This document shows positions 46,593 through 59,727 of a stretch of DNA of 64,000 nt, one piece after another. Position numbers and translations under genes: made by a program. The stretch's first letter is position 1. Every line of letters starts with the position of its first letter. The stretch is from Membranipora membranacea (taxonomy: Eukaryota > Bryozoa > Gymnolaemata > Cheilostomatida > Membraniporidae). The stretch covers positions 29,514,001-29,578,000 of the forward strand of contig OU612065.1 of the NCBI GenBank assembly GCA_914767715.1. The letters are read 5' to 3'. The notes beneath the pieces were generated by a model, which was given only the letters and a program-made list of their open reading frames with translations, was not told where the DNA came from and made no database searches.

Positions 46593-46633
46593 CAATGAAC
46601 TAAACCTCATTTCATTTTAGGTTTAGTTCATTG
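46593..46633. mobile_element. 41-bp hairpin insertion, CAATGAAC family
   Basis: The 14-bp arms, CAATGAACTAAACC and GGTTTAGTTCATTG, are identical to those of the copy at 22597 but enclose a different 13-base loop. The perfect heptamer GTCCCAC flanks it (46586-46592, 46634-46640). Two independent insertions with the same arms and different duplications establish a mobile family. Confidence 0.82.
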
Positions 46634-49056
46634 GTCCCACCTCTCTGTCAAGTGGAGATCTCGCCAAACAGTCATGTACCCAAACTTTTGTGGTTGGACT
46701 TATTGCCCGTAAGTTGCCCTTCAGCACTGACTCGCTAGTACACTATTCACTGATTGCTCACAGCAAACTCCTTATTCCAAACGATGATTTGCTTCCTCTT
46801 GCATGTCTTGGGGTGCACTGTATTGTAGGAGTACAACCATGTCATTGCTTTTTGGTAGGCAAACACCAATGATAGTATTTAGTGTCAACCAGCAACATTT
46901 GCCATTGACGTTCTTCCCAGCCAACATTAAGCTATGAGGACAACGTCATATAAGCTGTATTGAATCAAGGGACCTGGTAATAAAATGACACAATGGATAT
47001 AATTTATCTAAGTTCATGCTCGGACAACTATATTACTACAATACCTCAGGGTTGATGCGCTGTTTTAGTCAGAAATTATGATGAGGAATAATATCATGGT
47101 TAGAAATAAACCTGTGTCCAACAGAGAGAAAGCAGGTCTGGTCATTTGTATAAATATGTCAACCACTAAGACCGAAGGCCAAAAACAATGCAAATCAATA
47201 AGGGCAAACATGAATGATGATAAGTGCATAGATAGTAATGGTGTTATGTTGTTCCATCGATCAAAATAGAGTGATTTCATGTGTAAGAGATTCACTTTTA
47301 GGGGGCGGAACCCTTGAGATTATGCATTCTCTTTAGTTAGTGATGTCAGCTCCCTCAAGAAATCGTTGTTTTCAACAAAGAAAACAGCGTTCTTTCCCGT
47401 CCATACGAGTTTGTTGAACTTGTGAATCGTACTTTACTCCCACTGAAATCATAATGTACAATGTACCATCTTTATATATTGACAAATCATGTGACCGAAT
47501 ATTACCACTTTTACTCTATTATTGGGAGTGTAATTGTCTTATTGGAAAGCATATTTTGGCGCTAGTCTTGGCTAATTTCATAGATTTTTCTCACTTTATC
47601 TATTTACTTTTGGCAGCATTTATGCTAAACCGTCATTGATTAATTAGGGCAAAGTTGCTACAGCAAACACTTGGGGCATGCTCCAAATGCGTTGGTGGCG
47701 CACGTGTAAATTTGTTTTGAGAAATTTGAGTGACTTACAACTACGTGACACGGACAAATGCTTTGGTTTGGCACATTGATTTATATATATTTATACGGCA
47801 TTATAAATCAATGGTTTGGCTTGGTCATTAAAAGACCAACTTATAACAGTGATTTATACCTGTCATGGAAATAATTAAGATCTTATCTAGAAAGGTATAT
47901 CAGGATTTCACAGAATTCATGATTATACAGAATTCTTTTAATTCTTTATTTTTGCAAATAATTTTTTTGAGCAATAAATAATTTTAATTGATAGGGAATT
48001 CATAGAGTAGACATTTTAGTTTGATAATGTAGCTTTTTATCTGTCTAGACAGTCAAAAAGGGTAAAATGATAACAGGAGAAATATTCTGTGAACATAAAT
48101 TCATATTGGTTTTACCCTCCCTGATTTAACGAGAAAAAGAGGCTTCTGAAATAAAATTCATGATTTATATGCTATAGATAATATTAAGCGCTTAACGTAG
48201 AGAAGAAGGTGGTTATAATATCTTGTTTGATGGTGTGTTCATATGTACATTTAGTGTAGTCCTAGTTTGAGTTGGTTTGGCCGGTTGTTCAAACCAAAAA
48301 CACAACGCAGGAAGAGAAGTCAGGCTATGGTCACATTCAAAGCCGCTGAGAACGATCATTGGGCCAATATCTTCACGGTCTGTTCCTATTTTTGGCCATT
48401 GACCAAGAATCAAAGAATATGACAAGGTCTCTCTTTCTATCATGGAATCATATTGACGACATATCTTACTGTTATCTGAATGGAACAACAAAATTAGAAT
48501 TGACAGCTTATTACATTGAGCGTCTTCAGGTCAGCTACCCATATGCGTGTGACATGTTGATACAGTATGAAACCAAGAGGTTGCCAATTTTTTCAAGTTC
48601 AATGTTTGAGATTGGAATGGAATTTATTTTCATGCATCGATGTCACTCTGACAGTCTTTGCAAAGAAAATTGGTTTGATCTCACACAGTGAGTCCCATGT
48701 TCAAGGTTTAATAGTCATCAAGAGGAGAAGATATCGGTTGAGTTGAGTGACTTTTATTCAATAGGCTTTAGGTTTCGTGAATACAGAAAGGTCAGGCTTG
48801 ACCATAAACATTAAAATACTTATATTTATTTGTCTATGGGCTTGACTCAAGAATGAAAAAAATCAACAATTATTCAACTAACAATACTGCAATACTGCAA
48901 TACTGCGATGTTACACAGTATCCCATGCAATGCAATATAACAAGATTCCAGGGGAGATAAAGCCAATGAGTATGACTCCTTGATCAGGTTGATGATGCCC
49001 AACTTTGAGTTCATCTGCTTTCGAAGTAAATGGTGCATTGTGGGAAGGCTCATTAG

Positions 49057-49089
49057 CAGGGAGGGAGGGATGTTGTCTAATTCTCCCTG
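49057..49089. mobile_element. Hairpin, CAGGGAG family, no clear target repeat
   Basis: It starts CAGGGAGGGAGGG and ends CTCCCTG. Only the outer seven bases pair cleanly and the flanking heptamers differ. It is probably an old copy. Confidence 0.4.
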
Positions 49090-49522
49090 ATGTGAGTAGG
49101 ACCAATCATTGAGACATGAGCGATTCTTTTTGAGCAAACCACTATACTGCTTGATATTACTAGAGAACGGTGCACATGCCTTGCTTGCACATATGTCGTA
49201 CAGTGTTATTCAAAGTTGATCAATTTTGATATCCGTTTTTTAATATCTTTCCCCTACTAAACCGCATATAACAAATCATTTTCGAAGGCATAGATACATA
49301 ATTCTTGCAATACTGAAGTATTTGATTAACAGGAATCAGGATGCCAAAAATGAAACTATATATATAAATATATTCATTAAGATATATATGAACATAAATA
49401 TATCCTTATAATGTGATTTAGCCAGATATAGCACAATAATCCTGTCACATGTTGTGCTTAGACAATTGGAACTTCAAACATACACTAGAGAAAGATTACT
49501 TTTTGATGACTCAAAATTTGCT

Positions 49523-49550
49523 CATGACACATGACACATGACACATCGAT
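49523..49550. repeat. ATGACAC tandem repeat
   Basis: Three units of ATGACAC followed by ATCG, the same unit as the larger array at 22494-22555. Confidence 0.7.
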
Positions 49551-49735
49551 CTACTAGTGTTAGCAAAAGGGAGATGAAATCAGAAATGAATCAGCATCGA
49601 CAAGATTAGCTTTGCCTTGTCACTCTCTCATTCATTACTCCGGGCACTAGGGGTGAGTGACGGGTGACACCGATCAATAAAATTTGACAAAAACCATAAA
49701 ATAAAACTTCAAGAGTCTGCATAGAGCAAAGCAAT

Positions 49736-50109
49736 CCCTATACATACTGCAGATTCAAAGACTTCTATCCACAGAGAGTCTCACATGATAACCTCAAAGC
49801 CGGTGACTCACATTCTACGCTGTTTTCATTAACCCTTTTTTGGATTCTAGAATTTATTTACATATTTATTTTTCATTATTTTGGCGGACAAAGTCTCGTT
49901 GCGTACACTATTCGAAATATTGCAGTACCAAAATATATCTATGAGAGCTTTCCAAGCCTGGGCAGGCTGCCTGGGGTGGGTGGGTCCCCCACCCCCTCTC
50001 CCACCCAAGGGTTACTGGAAACAGCATATAATGTGAGTCACCAGCTTTGAGGCAATCTAGTGAGACTCTCTGTAGATAGAAGTCTTTGAATCTGCAGTAT
50101 GTATAAGGG
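49736..50109. mobile_element. ~375-bp inverted-repeat element with ~90-bp arms
   Basis: The left arm (CCCTATACATACTGCAGATTCAAAG onward, to about 49827) is complementary to the right arm (about 50019-50109). The centre contains a GC-rich block with AAGCCTGGGCAGGCT, which also occurs near 28325. No coding frame or clear target duplication was found. Confidence 0.7.
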
Positions 50110-53100
50110 TACATATTTTTAGCGATCCATTATGATGATTGAAATGATCTGAGGCTATTTGATTGGACCTTGAAATCATGGCTATAAGTATATGTTTTAA
50201 TGAGGAAAGATAATTAAAGTATTGCACCATTCAAGCCAGGTAAAAAGTGGCTATCATCACTTCATTAAATATTGAAAATGAAAGTCCATTCACGCAGTAG
50301 ATGATGAAATTAATAGTTACATATTCTTTCGAGTTTTTACAGCCACCTTTTAGAATATCTGATGATTTCAGTGCTCCCAATTTGACCAAGCAAATAACAA
50401 AACAGCATCATGAGGTGAAAAAATATGATTTCAGTCTAAATATCAGTTTGAACGCTATCGACCTCACTGCTATTGCTTACAGCTACAACTACCGTGCGTA
50501 ATAACATGGTAGCTGGCCATTTCCGTATGGATGACTTGGGGTTGAGTATACTATATAGCTTAAAGGGAGGGGGTGTGTATTGAAGAAAGAGAAAATGGAT
50601 CACAGTGACCAGGGATAATGCAGTGACATTCATTGATTGCTACACTGAGACAGACTAGCTACGAAGACTACAAGCACATGGCGATTTGGTCACAAACAAT
50701 AATACTTGGTTGAAATTCCTAAGCAATTTTGTGAAAGTTGGAATCTGATAGGCTAATAGCCTTTGTTAGACTTCTGTCATTGGTTGGCTGCTTGTTTAAT
50801 CTGTACACAATGAATCATTATTATTCTCTACTGTGTAGCTTATTGACAAAGTTTGCCTGTTCAAGCCTGGCACCCGCACAAGATCAATGCACCATTCTCT
50901 TATTGATTCTCACAAAGCTAAGGTCTATTTATCAGTTGTGTTGAGAAAATTGATCTGCCTGCAGCCTTCGGAATTTATACTTGGCGGCTGAGTTATTAAT
51001 CTGTGCGCAGCAGCGACCCGAAGAATAGATTCATTGGTGAGTATTTTTCATCACAATTTAATAATTTTATATATTTAACCCGATTTTACTAGGACATAGA
51101 TGGGACTGGGTAGGGTTTAGCTTAGGAATGGGGTCATTAGTATCACTGTCAATCATCTACAACTCTATTCTTATCCTCATCCTTATCCTGTCGCTTCACG
51201 ATGAAACTGCCATCAAGTTTCTGACAAAATGCCTCATCCTTTAGAAGTCTTTGTTTAGCCTTAGACTTGTAACGCTGTGCAACTGTACGCCAGGTTGGGC
51301 AGGGAATCGGATTTGAAGCTCAAAACATTGACTTCTTAATTCTCAACATTTTGACATTGTTCGCAGTTTCACGACCAACCCTCTCCCTGCAACAGATTCC
51401 TACACATGTCCCTCTGAGCATACTTTATAGTCGATGGTACCCTGTACAAGATTTGACATTTTGCCCTCAAACATTTCATACACATGGGTTGCGCAGGTAT
51501 AAGAGTCAGTCGTGGGCGTTTCGAAGTGTCTTTGTTGTGCTGAACTCGGCAGCATATTCCCAGTGGGTCGATCTCATGTGTGTATTATTCTAGAGGTATC
51601 TCGATAGACATTGTCTATGGGTATCTCAGGGGTTAAACTTGAAGGGTAGCTAATTGGGCAGGCTTGCAAAATATTGTGATAGCCGAGATTATTTGTGTTA
51701 ATTAGAGATTACATCGAGAGTGTTGTCATAATCCCGTCAGGTTAATTAGCGTACGCTTCACATGTGGGTATGCTGCAGCTGAATAACAGCAGGAAACAGC
51801 GTGTACTTTGTCTGCTGACGAACATAACTTTGAAATGAAAATAGACAATTGCGTGTTCTTCAAAAGAATGCACCAGTTCACATTGACCTCTTTTGGTTCT
51901 GCCCATAGATTTAGAGTACTATTATTAGGTCTATGGTTCTGCCCAGCATTTGGACGAGGTTTTTGGCTTCGATTCAAGGTTGAATGAACAACAAATGCAT
52001 GCTGGATCAACTGATTATTATCTCATCACCATTGCTAGTTCCTCCTTCCAGAAACACTAAAAGTAAAGAACCGGTTTATGATCCAGTTCCTGCAATAGTT
52101 GTGTCGGTCCAGAATGGAAAATGACATCTAACAGGGCCTAAGCCAACCGGTGGCTTAATCCTCTTGCCACTCTTTAATTTAACCGGACAAAGCAGTTAGA
52201 ACATCATCACCAAAACTTTTCACGATCGCTGATTATATATTGCTCTTTTTTTGCACTATAATTTCAAAGAGGTTGCGGAGGTCCCTGTTATGGTTTCTTG
52301 TAAGAGAGCTATAATTATATTACACCATTAAAGGGTGGGATGGGATCGTCTATGCTCTGACAATGGAATCATCATTGTTTGGGATGGGAACTTCATCATC
52401 ATCATCACTCAAGGTTGAATCGAAACAAATTGTAAGTCAGTTGCAATGAAGTTCTGTACTTTGGTCTTTCCGGCATGCAAATTCAACAGGACATTCCTGC
52501 GAGGTCTTTGACCGGGCCCGCCTACTGATGTGTCTTGCGGTAGAACTTGTTGGCAACTGTTCATGCTTACTATATCATGATAAAAGTTATGGTCTAGTGC
52601 TTTTTGTTGTTTTTTGAAAGTTTTCAAACATCGGTATCCCGCCTCAGGTATCCAGCCTCAGACATCTGCATCGTTGCGAGAAACCTTCAAAGCTACGAGA
52701 ATGCATTGCACAGATAATTTCACATGTTAGCAAAATATTTGGATTGCTGAGAAAAAAGGCAGACTGCGAAGGCTCAGAATGTTTTGACAAGATGGGTAGA
52801 GGAATGTAATAATAAAGCCTGATCTGACATATTTCAAAGCCTACAACAGTTCCTGAGGTGGCTTGTTGTGCAAAATGAGGGCCAGTTATGTTGCAGTCGG
52901 ACATGAGTGGCTTTGACCGAGTTCTGCTGTATTCTAAGCCGGTCGCTCCTTGTCTGTTCAAATTAGGCTCATGGCTATGTTCCATTATCAAATTCCTGAT
53001 CTCATTGCAAAATGGTTGTTTACCCTTTAATGGCAGGGCTCGGCAGTTCCAGCCAAGAAGTGTCTGTCATCATTGGCGGAAAGTGGCTTCAGTAGACATC

Positions 53101-53514
53101 ATTAATGGTGAACGACTGGCAAACACTTCAGATAATAACCTCGCTTCTTGGCTTCTTGGCGGGAGTTAACCTCATTCCAAGCCTTTGACTTTGTCACACA
53201 AAACATTCTCTCTTCCTGACATAGCATAACTGTCACGTCAATCTTTATATGACGAAGACAGTTACCTGTATTTTGTTACGCTCGAGGAGTTTGATAGCAT
53301 TTAAAGCATAACCGGTGAAAACTGCTTTCTTTCAGAACCAACCCCTTGTCAAAACTCGGGTATCGTTTAGATTGGATCTTTGGGTCGCTGTTGCAGTTGT
53401 GGCAGCGGCAGCGAAACCACAGATCTATAATTGAATAATTAGCTAGCAGCTAGTGATCTAATCATGTGTCTAAACAAGATCTGGGAGCCAACTGGCTGAC
53501 TGCTGCTCATGAGA

Positions 53515-53773
53515 CAGGGTCGTAGTTTAAGAAAAATGGTAGGGGAGGCGAAAATCCTTGGGGGTGTGAAGTAACACCAGGTTTGGTATTGTAAGCTCCT
53601 CCCGAGTCTCCAGTTCTCAGCGTCCAAAGCGTTTTAATGATTTAAATAGCAAATGGAAGTATTAAATGAGCTGACCCTGACATGGAATATTGTATTATGG
53701 CATTTTTAGGCCACTCTATTCAGCATTCTAGGAGACACAGAGCGTCCCGACCTCCCCTAGAACTACGGGCCTG
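53515..53773. mobile_element. 259-bp CAGGG-CGTAG terminal-inverted-repeat element
   Basis: It begins CAGGGTCGTAGTTTAAG and ends with the near complement CTAGAACTACGGGCCTG. The shared internal block AAAATGGTAGGGGAGGC links it to the element at 8384. TGAGA occurs directly on both sides (53510-53514, 53774-53778), a possible 5-bp target duplication. It has no coding capacity. Confidence 0.65.
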
Positions 53774-55382
53774 TGAGATTACACGCTGCCTCTTTCCAAG
53801 TACTACCCGATTAGGAAGTAAGTTGCATGAATTGACATTGTTATTGTGTCAGCAGCGACTCGTCTTGACTCAGAGAAAGTAGCTCCGTTTAGGCACTTGG
53901 CTTTTCCGTTCATCATTTTGAGATGAGTGAAAGCAAAGAAGGCTGATAAGTTTTCTCAAAACAATGTCACTAATTAGCATCAATCAGGAAATGGAATTCA
54001 TCCCCTGAGAAGAAAAACAAAAAATAGTTACTATAATTACTATGACAACATACAACGAATATAATTAAAAATGTGCGGAATTTCGCAAGAGTAAAACAAC
54101 ACTGACCTAATTGTTTGTAACCTTGTACTCTATAACGTGCCTTACAAACTCACTACACTGGGTTTATCTGGATAAGAATTTTTAAACCTACTAATGGTGC
54201 CAAGCAAGAAATAAATGACCATCACTCTTGGTGTGTGAGCTATCCCCATATTTAATCTCAGATTAACTCACATTTATTCAATCTCTAAATTTCTATGAGC
54301 CACCAAAACCAGTTCTCCAGTGATATTGTCGTACAGGTGTTGTCCAATCAATTCAATCAATGTAATCATGGAATCATAGCAGTTGTGGGATTCTTTAATA
54401 AACACAGGGCCTTGAGGGGGATAATCTTATCAAAATAATATATGTCTGCATAAATAAAACCAAAGATTACAAATTGACAAAACAGATGTAGTGTGAGATT
54501 TAGACAAGTTGACAAGTTGAAGTCCAGGTGATTACTTGCTCCCAAGCTAACAGTGGAGTTTTGTGGAGGAGAAATCTGGGTCGATATAGATTTTGAGAAG
54601 GACATCGCGTATTACATTATGATATTCCAGCTGCTGACATCATATTATGTATTCTCTAGTTGCTGAAAATTAAGAATTCGTGTTTGCAAAAATAGCATCG
54701 GTGAAGAAAAAACATTAGGGTTTGTATTGAGCAACGCTGTCAGCAAACATGTATACAAATATTGTATATCGACGAATATTAATAACAGCGTGTTTTAATA
54801 TTGATTGAGTAGACTACTGAGGATGTATGCAGCTGGGATGAGGTAACTTGGATCATCCAGCTTTAAAGAATGCCAATTATATTGTTCCCAAAAAGATATT
54901 GGTGTCAATGAAATATAATCCAGCATATCAACGGCTAATTTGCAACATGGTGATAATAGAGTAATTAATTGAAGTTGACAGTAGTAGTAAGAGGGGAAGG
55001 TGTGGCACTCAGTTATTTTAGATGGTAATTTACTTAGATAACTAGATGTTTGCTAATCGTTGGTTGATTGATATTCTTATGGTAAGCTGTAGAAAGTGGC
55101 TGATAGTACCAATTTAATTTTAACCTGAGATACGCATTCATACCATTTCAGTGAAAGCTAGCTAGTAATCATTCTCAGCTTTCTTCGTGTCACTCTTCCA
55201 GGTCAAGCGCTGAAACTACAGTCTCACACTCAATAAGGCTGCTGATTCAAGCTGTTTATTGAACTTGGAATTAATTTATTATATTCCAATTTCATCTCAA
55301 GTCATGATTCCCCGAAACGCTTGGACAAAAAGCTCAGGATATGGGCTGTCCCAAGGGATTCGATTGAATGGTGCGCAGTGAC

Positions 55383-56066
55383 CGGTAACTGTAAATTGCT
55401 GAACAGGCTGAACAGACTGAACAGCTGAACAGAATTTCTCCGACTAAAATTATTATTTGTAGTCATTTCTCTGGGTGACTATCACTTCTCAAACACATTC
55501 CTCTTAACCAAATGATTTGATGAGTCACTAAGTTCCTGTTGGCACCTGATATAACCAATTTAGGACAAGCAAATGAAGCAATCAATGTGCCATTTCTGAC
55601 AAAATCTGATGGTGTTCTGGAAATTGGACACCAGAAACATTATCCAGCTTAGTCTAAGTGCTCAGACTCCAAGGCGCAGGGAGTTACTTGCGCAAGCTAT
55701 CAAACTCCTTTTGATAGCTTGCGCAAGTAACTCCCTGCGCCTTGGAGTCTGAGCACTTTAGGATATATCCAGCTCAACCTTCCATCTAGCCAGTCTTAAC
55801 AAGCTTTGTTTATAATGGAGGGGGGGGGGCTACTTTCCATCCATTCACTAGTAGTGTAACAACGAAAAATTTACTGTGAATAAAATTGAAAGAAACCAAG
55901 GTGAATGCAAACTTAAAATAAATAATTTAATGAGAAGAATATAAAGAATTGTCCATGCTTAAGCAAAATTAGCCAATCATGTAAAGAATCAAACAATAAT
56001 AGTAGTCTGAGAAATTCTGTTCAGCTGTTCAGTCTGTTCAGCCTGTTCAGCAATTTACAGTTACCC
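55383..56066. mobile_element. 684-bp terminal-inverted-repeat element with 9-bp duplication
   Basis: Inverted ends GGTAACTGTAAATTGCTGAA extend about 60-70 bp and include four tandem CTGAACAG-type units. The nonamer CGCAGTGAC flanks both ends (55374-55382, 56067-56075), a duplication length common in Mutator-like elements. The interior contains a second element (55650-55765) but no transposase. Confidence 0.75.
55650..55765. mobile_element. 116-bp palindromic element nested in the 684-bp element
   Basis: Perfect 48-bp arms (AAGTGCTCAGACTCCAAGG outward to inward) enclose a seven-base loop at 55656-55758. The nonamer TATCCAGCT flanks the element (55641-55649, 55766-55774). It is younger than its host element. 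Confidence 0.75.
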
Positions 56067-58325
56067 CGCAGTGACGGGATCCAATTATCTTTGAGCCATA
56101 TTTGCCACTAATGTGAAGCAGCGTCTCAATTTCATTGCTGCCTCAGTTCTACTATACCTTCTACCGCATGATTCTTCTGTTTTCCTTTCTAAGTCCATGA
56201 GTTTATTGATTAAATAATATACAGCATAGCCAGTTGGGGTGTTTGCTGTTGAAGCATAGTGGCATAATCGAGTTAGCATTGTCGTTTTCCATCCACAGGG
56301 ATATTATTTAGCTATGCAACTATACTGCTAGAGTAAATGTTACTACCCTTCAGGCGGTCTGTAGTCGTACACAGCATGACTTGACCTACTCTCCTTCTTG
56401 GTCCTGTGATTCTCATCCGTTATAGTTATCCTAGATTTCAAACTCACGCACAAGTCAATCATCAGCTAGCCGGCTACTTATTAGACCCACTGTGTAATTT
56501 TGGGAACTAAATTGGACAATAATGGCTCAATAATGGGTCAAAATTCTTGTCAAGCTTCTGTTAAACCACAAATATGCGGGTAGGTTGTGTATTACTGAAC
56601 CTTGCCCAAAATTAATTTGAAGTGTTACAAGGAAGATCCCTCATGATTTGAAGTAATTTTGTTACCCTATTTCAAATTTGAAGTAGGTTAAGTACAAGTG
56701 TCTACTTGTCAATTGTGGGTTGTTCAATAATCTAACATCTAGGGACCTTATCTTTGCAAACACTGGCTAACAGAATAGTACATCTAGCAATGACTGCATC
56801 AAAATTGTTATCAGTTATCACCATTGCACATCTCATTAATTGTGACTATCAAAGGAATGACAAAAATCAGTCAGCAATTTGTGTTAGGAGTTCCTGGATG
56901 AATCTAATTGTTATAGTGCTGAGAGTTTTATTGTATGATGGAAATGTGTTTTGGGTTCGATATTTATAGATAGAAAAATAAGTTGCCTCTTGTCAAATCT
57001 GGCCATGACAGCATCTACCAATAGCTCGAAATGACTGTCAAATTTACCAAATGTACCATTGGTGTAAGGAAAAGTACACCTTTTATACGAGTTTGCTTTG
57101 TCATTCTTGAAAGGATTCACATACCTTGGCCGCGTGCCCAAAGCTGGCCGGACCGGTCTGTCTGCATGAAAATCCAATTACTGTGAACGTCAATCCAAAT
57201 TGAAATTATTACATTATATTATGCTTTTTAGAAAGCAAATTAATTGGCCCTGACCTAGACAGCTACATGCACAGTCCTTAGTTGATCTTATCTACTAACG
57301 AAACCTTGCATTCATATCATACTCAAAGATACTTTCACTAAAAACATGCAACAGAAGGGATTCCAAAATCCTATGCTGAATATATATACCAGTCACCAGC
57401 TGTCATAGGCCTGTCAGATTCATCATAAACAGCAGTCAGCAGATCTGATGCTATCATAGTGATCACATGATATAACCCCCAAACCTGTCTTGAGTCTGTT
57501 GGAGTAAGCTATTATTCAGGCCACCATGGAGAAGCACTCACAAATAACCAGTCATAACCACACAGATAATTACGACATGTTTTCTCGGCTGAAACTAGGG
57601 CGTCTAATCACTAGTAAATGAAAATACTGCAAGGTTGTTCAGGCACATAACCATAACCCACTAGACTATCGTGTTTACCAGAGTCTGTTGTGACAATAAA
57701 CATGTGCGATAATGTACTACTAACGTTGGGAATGGAAGAAAGTAATGGCTCTTCTTCTGCACGTTTACGATAGCTTCTATTCTGTGGCTATTGAAAAGCC
57801 GATATACACCACACCACAGACAAAGATTATAAATACTCATTGCCATAGTCATTGCCACAGATATGCTGTACTCTACCCTAGCTGAGAGTATTCTAATATA
57901 ACCGAAATGGCCATTTGTGGCTAAAATACCTGTTGTGTTCAGAAGTACATGCACATATTATTTGTGGCACCATGTGCGTTGGCTACAGAGTAGGTTGGTG
58001 TATTTGCCTTGATTGCTAAACACGACTCAGAGCAGACAATCAAGACGCGTGTATCTTAATGTCAGATGCCTTGAGGGTGTCTTGTTCATGTTCTATATTT
58101 ACTCGTGTTTATGAGTAAGTTAAGCTCGGTACTTCCAATGAAAAGTTAGAATTAGCTGCTTTTTATGTGTAATTGACTGTCATCGCCAATATCGAGAGTA
58201 TGTCAGCGAGAGTGAGCACAGCAAAAAGTGGCCTCAACCGATCACTTTGTATAATCATGCAAAAAAAGGTGAAGTTTCAAACCTTGTGTGTAGGGGCAAC
58301 TCCAGACACAGAAAAAATCCACATT

Positions 58326-58350
58326 CAGGGAGTTTAGGACAATCTCCCTG
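58326..58350. mobile_element. Hairpin, CAGGGAG family, short and decayed
   Basis: CAGGGAG and CTCCCTG flank an 11-base centre. No target duplication is evident. Confidence 0.4.
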
Positions 58351-58420
58351 ATCATATTTACTTGTATGATAGTGATAACCAGCTCAGTATAAAATACTTT
58401 TCAAAGCATCAAAGGCCTAT

Positions 58421-58467
58421 ACTTACTTACAGCTCTACTTACTTACTTACAGCTACACTTACTTACA
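58421..58467. repeat. ACTTACTTACAGCT tandem repeat
   Basis: About three imperfect copies of a 16-20 bp unit rich in ACTT. It lies in gene-free DNA. Confidence 0.75.
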
Positions 58468-59601
58468 ACGTACTATATATACTCCTCTCTAATAACATGT
58501 ACCTGGAATGTCAATACAATCTTAAGACATTGAAGAATGCTAAGAAGTTTAAATCATCAATCAAAGCACATGTGATATTGTATGCTTTTTAGCCGTAGAC
58601 TTGTCAGATTGTCCCAGATACGCCTAGGGCTGAACTTATGATTAATAATTCAATGGGGATAAAAGCTAGGTATATCAACTAACTAGAAACTCACAATTTA
58701 TCAATCCATATCTTTTGTGTTGGTAGGTGTTTTCAGGAATGTATTGAGGGTTGGAGCTCTAAAATGCACTATCCCTGGTCTTTGCTCAAAACCTCATTCA
58801 TGCAACTTTCTCATGCCATGGTCTTAGAACTTATATTAATATGCTAGTTTCGGCTACAAACTCACTCTGAATGCCCCTGATCCTCAGCATTCCCACAATG
58901 CAATATTCTTGTTACTCAGATGCAATAAATTTGAGCTAACGGATGCATTGTGGGACAACACCACATTGGCTTTCCCATCAAACACCATGACCACATTTGT
59001 GTCATTATACTTAACTAAGATCTATCAGACTGTCAGTTTCTCTGTAAATTGAAAAATGGATGTAAGGCAAAATTTACAGGTTTTACCATTTGTGGTTTGA
59101 AGCGAGTTAAATTAATCTTGGCTAATGGTGAAAGATGGAATATTTTTATCGGCCATTGCCCCTTCTAATGGCAATTTGAAAACCATAAATACTTTAATGT
59201 TCTTTGCTACAATCATTTCCTTCAACCATCTTTGCATGCCAACAAGAATCCATAATTCACTTCACAATCTTTATTACCTACATAACTTAGCCAAAATGCT
59301 TACCATCATAATCCCTGCTCGCCAAGTCTGTTTCTGTCTAGGATTTATGTTCCACTTGAAATAATGTTTGGTCACAGCCTGAGAAAGGTTTTGGCAGTGT
59401 TTCATATCCCAGGGTGACCCTTAAATGACCGTCCGACCTTTATTGCTGTTTATTTCGTAACTCGTAAATTGCAACTTTGCTGCCCCATCTAGGCCCACAC
59501 GCTGGAATTTAATCACAACTTGAGGGAGTCCACTGTGTTGTCACCATGGCTTGTCACTGTGTCCCCCGTAGAAGTAGATCGCCATCTCCAGATAATTAGA
59601 C

Positions 59602-59727
59602 CTCATTCATGTTCTCATCAACTGGGAATTCCAGAAAGTTGCATTGTGGGATACTTATATACAATTGCATATAAGTATCCCACAATGCAATTTTCTGGAA
59701 TTCCCAGTTTATGTGACCATAAATGAG
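59602..59727. repeat. ~126-bp palindrome built on GCATTGTGGGA
   Basis: The arms run CTCATTCATG, AACTGGGAATTCCAG, GCATTGTGGGATACTTATAT and back, nearly perfect in the inner 45 bp. The arm word GCATTGTGGGA recurs alone at about 11248, 49035, 58893, 58945 and 61453, which suggests a dispersed family with this terminal or internal motif. Confidence 0.7.

Noticed and set aside
48359-48691. 110-codon plus-strand frame ending at a GTGAGT-like donor
   Set aside because: No acceptor, partner exon or family similarity was recognised.
52644-53169. Overlapping open frames on both strands (115 and 93 codons)
   Set aside because: Opposite-strand overlap without splice sites or motifs; probably chance.
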